From positions 1 through 35,675 of the forward strand of contig CAZCBN010000021.1 of the NCBI GenBank assembly GCA_964496975.1: a stretch of 35,675 bases of DNA, written 5' to 3'. Made by a program: the position numbers and the translations under genes. Numbering within the stretch: the stretch's first letter is position 1; every line of letters starts with the position of its first letter. Below are positions 34,047-35,675 of the stretch, piece by piece. The notes under the pieces were generated by a model. It ran no database searches. It had not been told where the DNA came from and worked only from the letters and a program-made list of their open reading frames with translations. The DNA comes from CAZCBN01 sp964496975. GTDB taxonomy: Bacteria > Planctomycetota > Phycisphaerae > Phycisphaerales > UBA1924.

Positions 34047-34910
34047 TTGACCAGGCAAGTTAAGTCTTACCAGTTCTGGGTGAAACCGTCTGAAGGCGCC
34101 ACGTCCGCCGTGCGAGATGCAATTGCGGCACGCATCTCGACTCTAACCGAATTCGAGTTCGATCACCACGACAAGAACTATTTGGCAAAAAATCTAACAT
34201 GGTCCCGCACTGACGACATGCTCACTGGTAGCGTGTACTTGCTCCGAAGTAATAATTTGCCGGCAGCAGTAACCAATGGACACGTCACTCCCCTGCCGAT
34301 CGCCGAAGATACCGACTTAGGAGAGCCGATGTGCTTTGCTTTCCATCCCGAAGTCGGAGCAAGTTTAGTTCACTATGCCCACAACGGACCTCGCCACTCG
34401 GCATTATCGTGCATTGTCGGACGCTTTGCTCCTCACACGGCGATAACTGTCGAGCCTGTTATCCGAACTGACATCCTAGCTAGCTTGCAGCAAAAGCAGA
34501 TTTTCCGAGGCTTTGAGTTCTCATTGTCCGAGCCGCGGGGCATAGCAGATCTCCGAACATACGGAGGATCCGTTGAGAACGCGATTGAAATACTTAGCGA
34601 AGTCAACGGCGTCAATATTTCGGTTAACATCACCATGGGGCACACACGCGGCGGCAGCCTAGATCGCGGAGTGATCAACAATCTCGCTAGACGCTTGATG
34701 GCTGCGCCTAGAGTTAGTTCCATAAAAGTGAGGGGATCAGATGGCGAGGGTGCCCCAATCGAGAATCTCGACCTCTTGAAAGCAAGGGAAGAGATCTCAC
34801 TACAAGTTACTGAATCTAATCGAGCTATCGATACTAACGACACCTGTAGGCAACTGAAGGCGGCTCTCGCGAGAAGACTGCCGGGTCTTCGCAGACAGAT
34901 AGGGGGCTAG
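34047..34910 (+). CDS. Unrecognised soluble protein, first gene of a foreign two-gene operon
   Basis: The TTG start at 34047 follows GAGAGGTGATC, a strong ribosome-binding site. The product is 287 residues with no signal peptide or membrane helix. The body is mixed alpha/beta: an N-terminal YQFWVKPSEGATSAVRDAI, a middle part LGEPMCFAFHPEVGASLVHYAHNGPRHSAL, SLSEPRGIADLRTYGG, and a C-terminal helical part with IKVRGSDGEGAPIENLDLLKAREE and Arg-rich RRLPGLRRQIGG. I do not recognise the family. Codon use and base composition (many A/T-ending codons) are unlike the rest of the window, which suggests horizontal transfer. It is one base upstream of the membrane-protein gene, so both act together. A sensor or regulator paired with a membrane effector is one possibility, by inference only. 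Confidence 0.8.
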   Translation: MTRQVKSYQFWVKPSEGATSAVRDAIAARISTLTEFEFDHHDKNYLAKNLTWSRTDDMLTGSVYLLRSNNLPAAVTNGHVTPLPIAEDTDLGEPMCFAFHPEVGASLVHYAHNGPRHSALSCIVGRFAPHTAITVEPVIRTDILASLQQKQIFRGFEFSLSEPRGIADLRTYGGSVENAIEILSEVNGVNISVNITMGHTRGGSLDRGVINNLARRLMAAPRVSSIKVRGSDGEGAPIENLDLLKAREEISLQVTESNRAIDTNDTCRQLKAALARRLPGLRRQIGG

Positions 34911-34911
34911 C

Positions 34912-35481
34912 GTGGAGACGAACTTGGATAGCTTTGCGCCTCCAAACGGTTCTGCACCCAGCACCACCATACCTTTTCGGCGCCGGGCCGGAGCGATATG
35001 GGAGAATTTTGGTCCATGGATCACGGGCGGGATTGCGGCAACGCTCCTTTGGTGGTGGAATCCTCCGGCATATCAAACTGCTCGGGCAATGGAACGATTG
35101 CTAAGTGGGTCCATCGACGCTGGCGCGGTTCTTGCTGGATTTCAAGTAACTGCTCTAACGTTGTTGCTATCAATTGCTGACAAGCCAATTGTTGAGCGTT
35201 TAAAAAAACAGGCACAATCTCAACGAAGATCCCCATATTACCAGCTGATCTCTTATCACTGGCAAGCGATTGTTGCCCTTTTGATTTGGCTCGGTATGTC
35301 GATGCTTTTACTCGTCGTCCAAGGCGGCACCGCGGATCCCGACGGGAGGTGCTCGGATCTAGGGATATTCACGCGATGGTCCGCAATTGTCCTGCTTGCG
35401 GCCATGGTTACCGCAAGCTGCGCCTCGTTCCGCGTAACGAGACTGCTCGTCAAACTGCTTCAGGCAACCAGTGTAAAGTAG
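34912..35481 (+). CDS. Unrecognised multi-pass membrane protein, second gene of the foreign operon
   Basis: The GTG at 34912 follows AGGGGG and is one base after the previous stop, so translation is coupled. The product is 189 residues. A polar N-terminus with RRR (23-25) leads to hydrophobic segments at about 35-49 (PWITGGIAATLLWWW), 68-88 (IDAGAVLAGFQVTALTLLLSI), 116-136 and 155-177. A basic loop (KPIVERLKKQAQSQRR) lies between the second and third segments and a basic C-terminus closes the protein. The AGFQVTALTLLLSI segment resembles a recurrent module of small membrane proteins paired with soluble partners, but I cannot name a family. Base composition matches the preceding gene and not the contig. 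Inferred role: membrane-acting effector or transporter-like partner. Confidence 0.78.
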   Translation: METNLDSFAPPNGSAPSTTIPFRRRAGAIWENFGPWITGGIAATLLWWWNPPAYQTARAMERLLSGSIDAGAVLAGFQVTALTLLLSIADKPIVERLKKQAQSQRRSPYYQLISYHWQAIVALLIWLGMSMLLLVVQGGTADPDGRCSDLGIFTRWSAIVLLAAMVTASCASFRVTRLLVKLLQATSVK

Positions 35482-35675
35482 AGTGTTGCGTCAATGGCTG
35501 TTGTCAATGTGCCGAACGGCCGCGGTACCACGCTCTGTGCCGCTCCTGTCGTTGTTCCCTTTCTTTATCATATCTACTTCCCGTGTGCGCATCTTTCTCG
35601 TCCTATCAAAATCCCCCCTTGCACCCCCCCCCCCCTCGCCCCCCCTTCCCCCCCCGCCCCCACCACCCCCACCCC
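35482..35675. other. Noncoding contig end with C-rich low complexity
   Basis: No gene is seen after the stop of the membrane-protein gene. From about 35620 the sequence is nearly all C with scattered T, A and G, similar to the tract at the internal gap. It is probably an assembly or sequencing artefact at a contig end. Confidence 0.7.

Overview
This is a very GC-rich bacterial contig fragment, by eye about three quarters G+C over its first 33.8 kb. It most likely comes from a planctomycete of the class Phycisphaerae. The evidence is a set of secreted proteins ending in Asp/Asn-rich dockerin-like repeats, a protein with a PEP-CTERM-like tail (VPAPG, a hydrophobic stretch, then RRRR), a PQQ-propeller/TPR giant protein and abundant signal peptides. 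This placement is inference from gene content; there is no rRNA or tRNA gene in the window. The contig looks like a short-read, probably metagenomic, assembly: it carries two 10-N gaps (2351-2360 and 32521-32530), a Nextera transposon mosaic end inside a gene (398-416), and homopolymer C tracts beside one gap and at the right end.

Layout. 1-972 (+): 3' part of a hypothetical surface-type protein interrupted by the adapter. 5495-1029 (-): exported PQQ-propeller/TPR protein. 5758-11548 (+), a probable operon: DUF5658-like membrane protein, LEA14-like lipoprotein, RuvX/YqgF resolvase, LolA-like periplasmic protein and a TPR/zinc-peptidase protein. 14079-11590 (-): the classic rpmF-plsX-fabH cluster linking ribosome and phospholipid/fatty acid synthesis. 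14273-16791 (+): birA and a succinyl-CoA:acetate CoA-transferase family enzyme. 19942-17292 (-): NAD-dependent epimerase, two small proteins and a family-4-like uracil-DNA glycosylase. 20007-27480: an accessory export region with a subtilisin-like protease, two other secreted proteins and a laminin-B-like protein. All four carry a cysteine-bracketed C-terminal repeat module, and a LuxR-type regulator gene lies among them. 29182-27599 (-): a solitary atpA. 29630-30319 (+): PEP-CTERM-type protein. 32381-30337 (-): cdaA-cdaR, the c-di-AMP synthase and its YbbR partner. 32532-33944 (+): a NifU-N-domain gene truncated by the gap, then mutY. 34047-35481 (+): a compositionally foreign, much less GC-rich two-gene operon encoding a soluble protein and a multi-pass membrane protein; neither is recognised.

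The two best candidates for something undescribed are (i) the shared C-terminal module, a non-canonical D-x-N-x-D-T repeat with an IFDLFDFL core, closed by a penultimate Cys and carried by four linked secreted proteins, and (ii) the foreign two-gene cassette next to mutY. Other oddities are a ribosomal protein L32 with half its zinc ligands, a UDG-4 homologue lacking most Fe-S cluster cysteines, a CdaA with DLA in place of DGA, an AtpA with an internal insertion outside an atp operon, dense palindromes around the LuxR gene, and strand-composition reversals near 6 kb and 24-27 kb.
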